From contig CALMNI010000087.1 in assembly GCA_937868555.1 (NCBI GenBank), forward strand, positions 1 through 13,292: 13,292 nt of DNA, read 5' to 3'. Position 1 is the first letter of the stretch, and each line of letters opens with the position of its first letter. The notes beneath the pieces were generated by a model. The model saw nothing but the letters and a program-made list of their open reading frames with translations. It had not been told where the DNA came from and did no database searches. Positions 13,291-13,292 of the stretch are shown piece after piece. Source of the stretch: an uncultured bacterium (GTDB taxonomy: Bacteria > Patescibacteriota > Patescibacteriia > Patescibacteriales > Patescibacteriaceae). Made by a program: the position numbers and the translations under genes.

Positions 13291-13292
13291 AA

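Overview
The window holds eleven complete bacterial protein genes, plus the first codons of a possible twelfth at the left edge. I see no rRNA, tRNA, CRISPR array, insertion sequence or phage genes. The DNA is moderately AT-rich, genes are closely packed, every stop codon is TAA, and most starts lack a Shine-Dalgarno (SD) sequence. That style, the mix of single-copy housekeeping genes with small orphan enzymes, and the order metallo-hydrolase / small membrane protein / gyrA suggest a Candidatus Patescibacteria (CPR) genome. This placement is inference; no rRNA is present to confirm it.

Left part, minus strand (84-3800): a UlaG-like metallo-beta-lactamase-fold hydrolase, an unrecognised single-span membrane protein and gyrA form a tight operon with gaps of 1 and 17 nt. 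It is driven by a near-consensus promoter (TTGACA, 17 nt, TATACT) at 3883-3911. Back to back with it, a plus-strand LytR-CpsA-Psr (LCP) gene (3987-5411) has a strong promoter placed so close that its mRNA should be leaderless or nearly so.

Middle (5432-8561): LCP converges on a minus-strand UbiA-superfamily membrane protein lacking the usual first Asp-rich motif, with a bidirectional terminator between them. The UbiA-like gene diverges from a plus-strand der-pth pair (ribosome-assembly GTPase and peptidyl-tRNA hydrolase). That pair ends in a symmetric terminator shared with the next convergent gene.

Right part, minus strand (8557-13292): a sugar-phosphate-type nucleotidyltransferase, a Nudix hydrolase, and a pnp / AI-2E-family permease operon. 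Terminators separate the three transcription units. The pnp leader can fold into a long two-part hairpin, reminiscent of the RNase III-processed, PNPase-autoregulated leader of enterobacterial pnp.

No obvious new multi-gene system is visible. The items most worth following up are the pnp leader RNA, the orphan membrane protein tied to gyrA, the UbiA-like protein with altered active-site motifs, and the contrast between leaderless or SD-less genes and the two genes with strong SD sequences.
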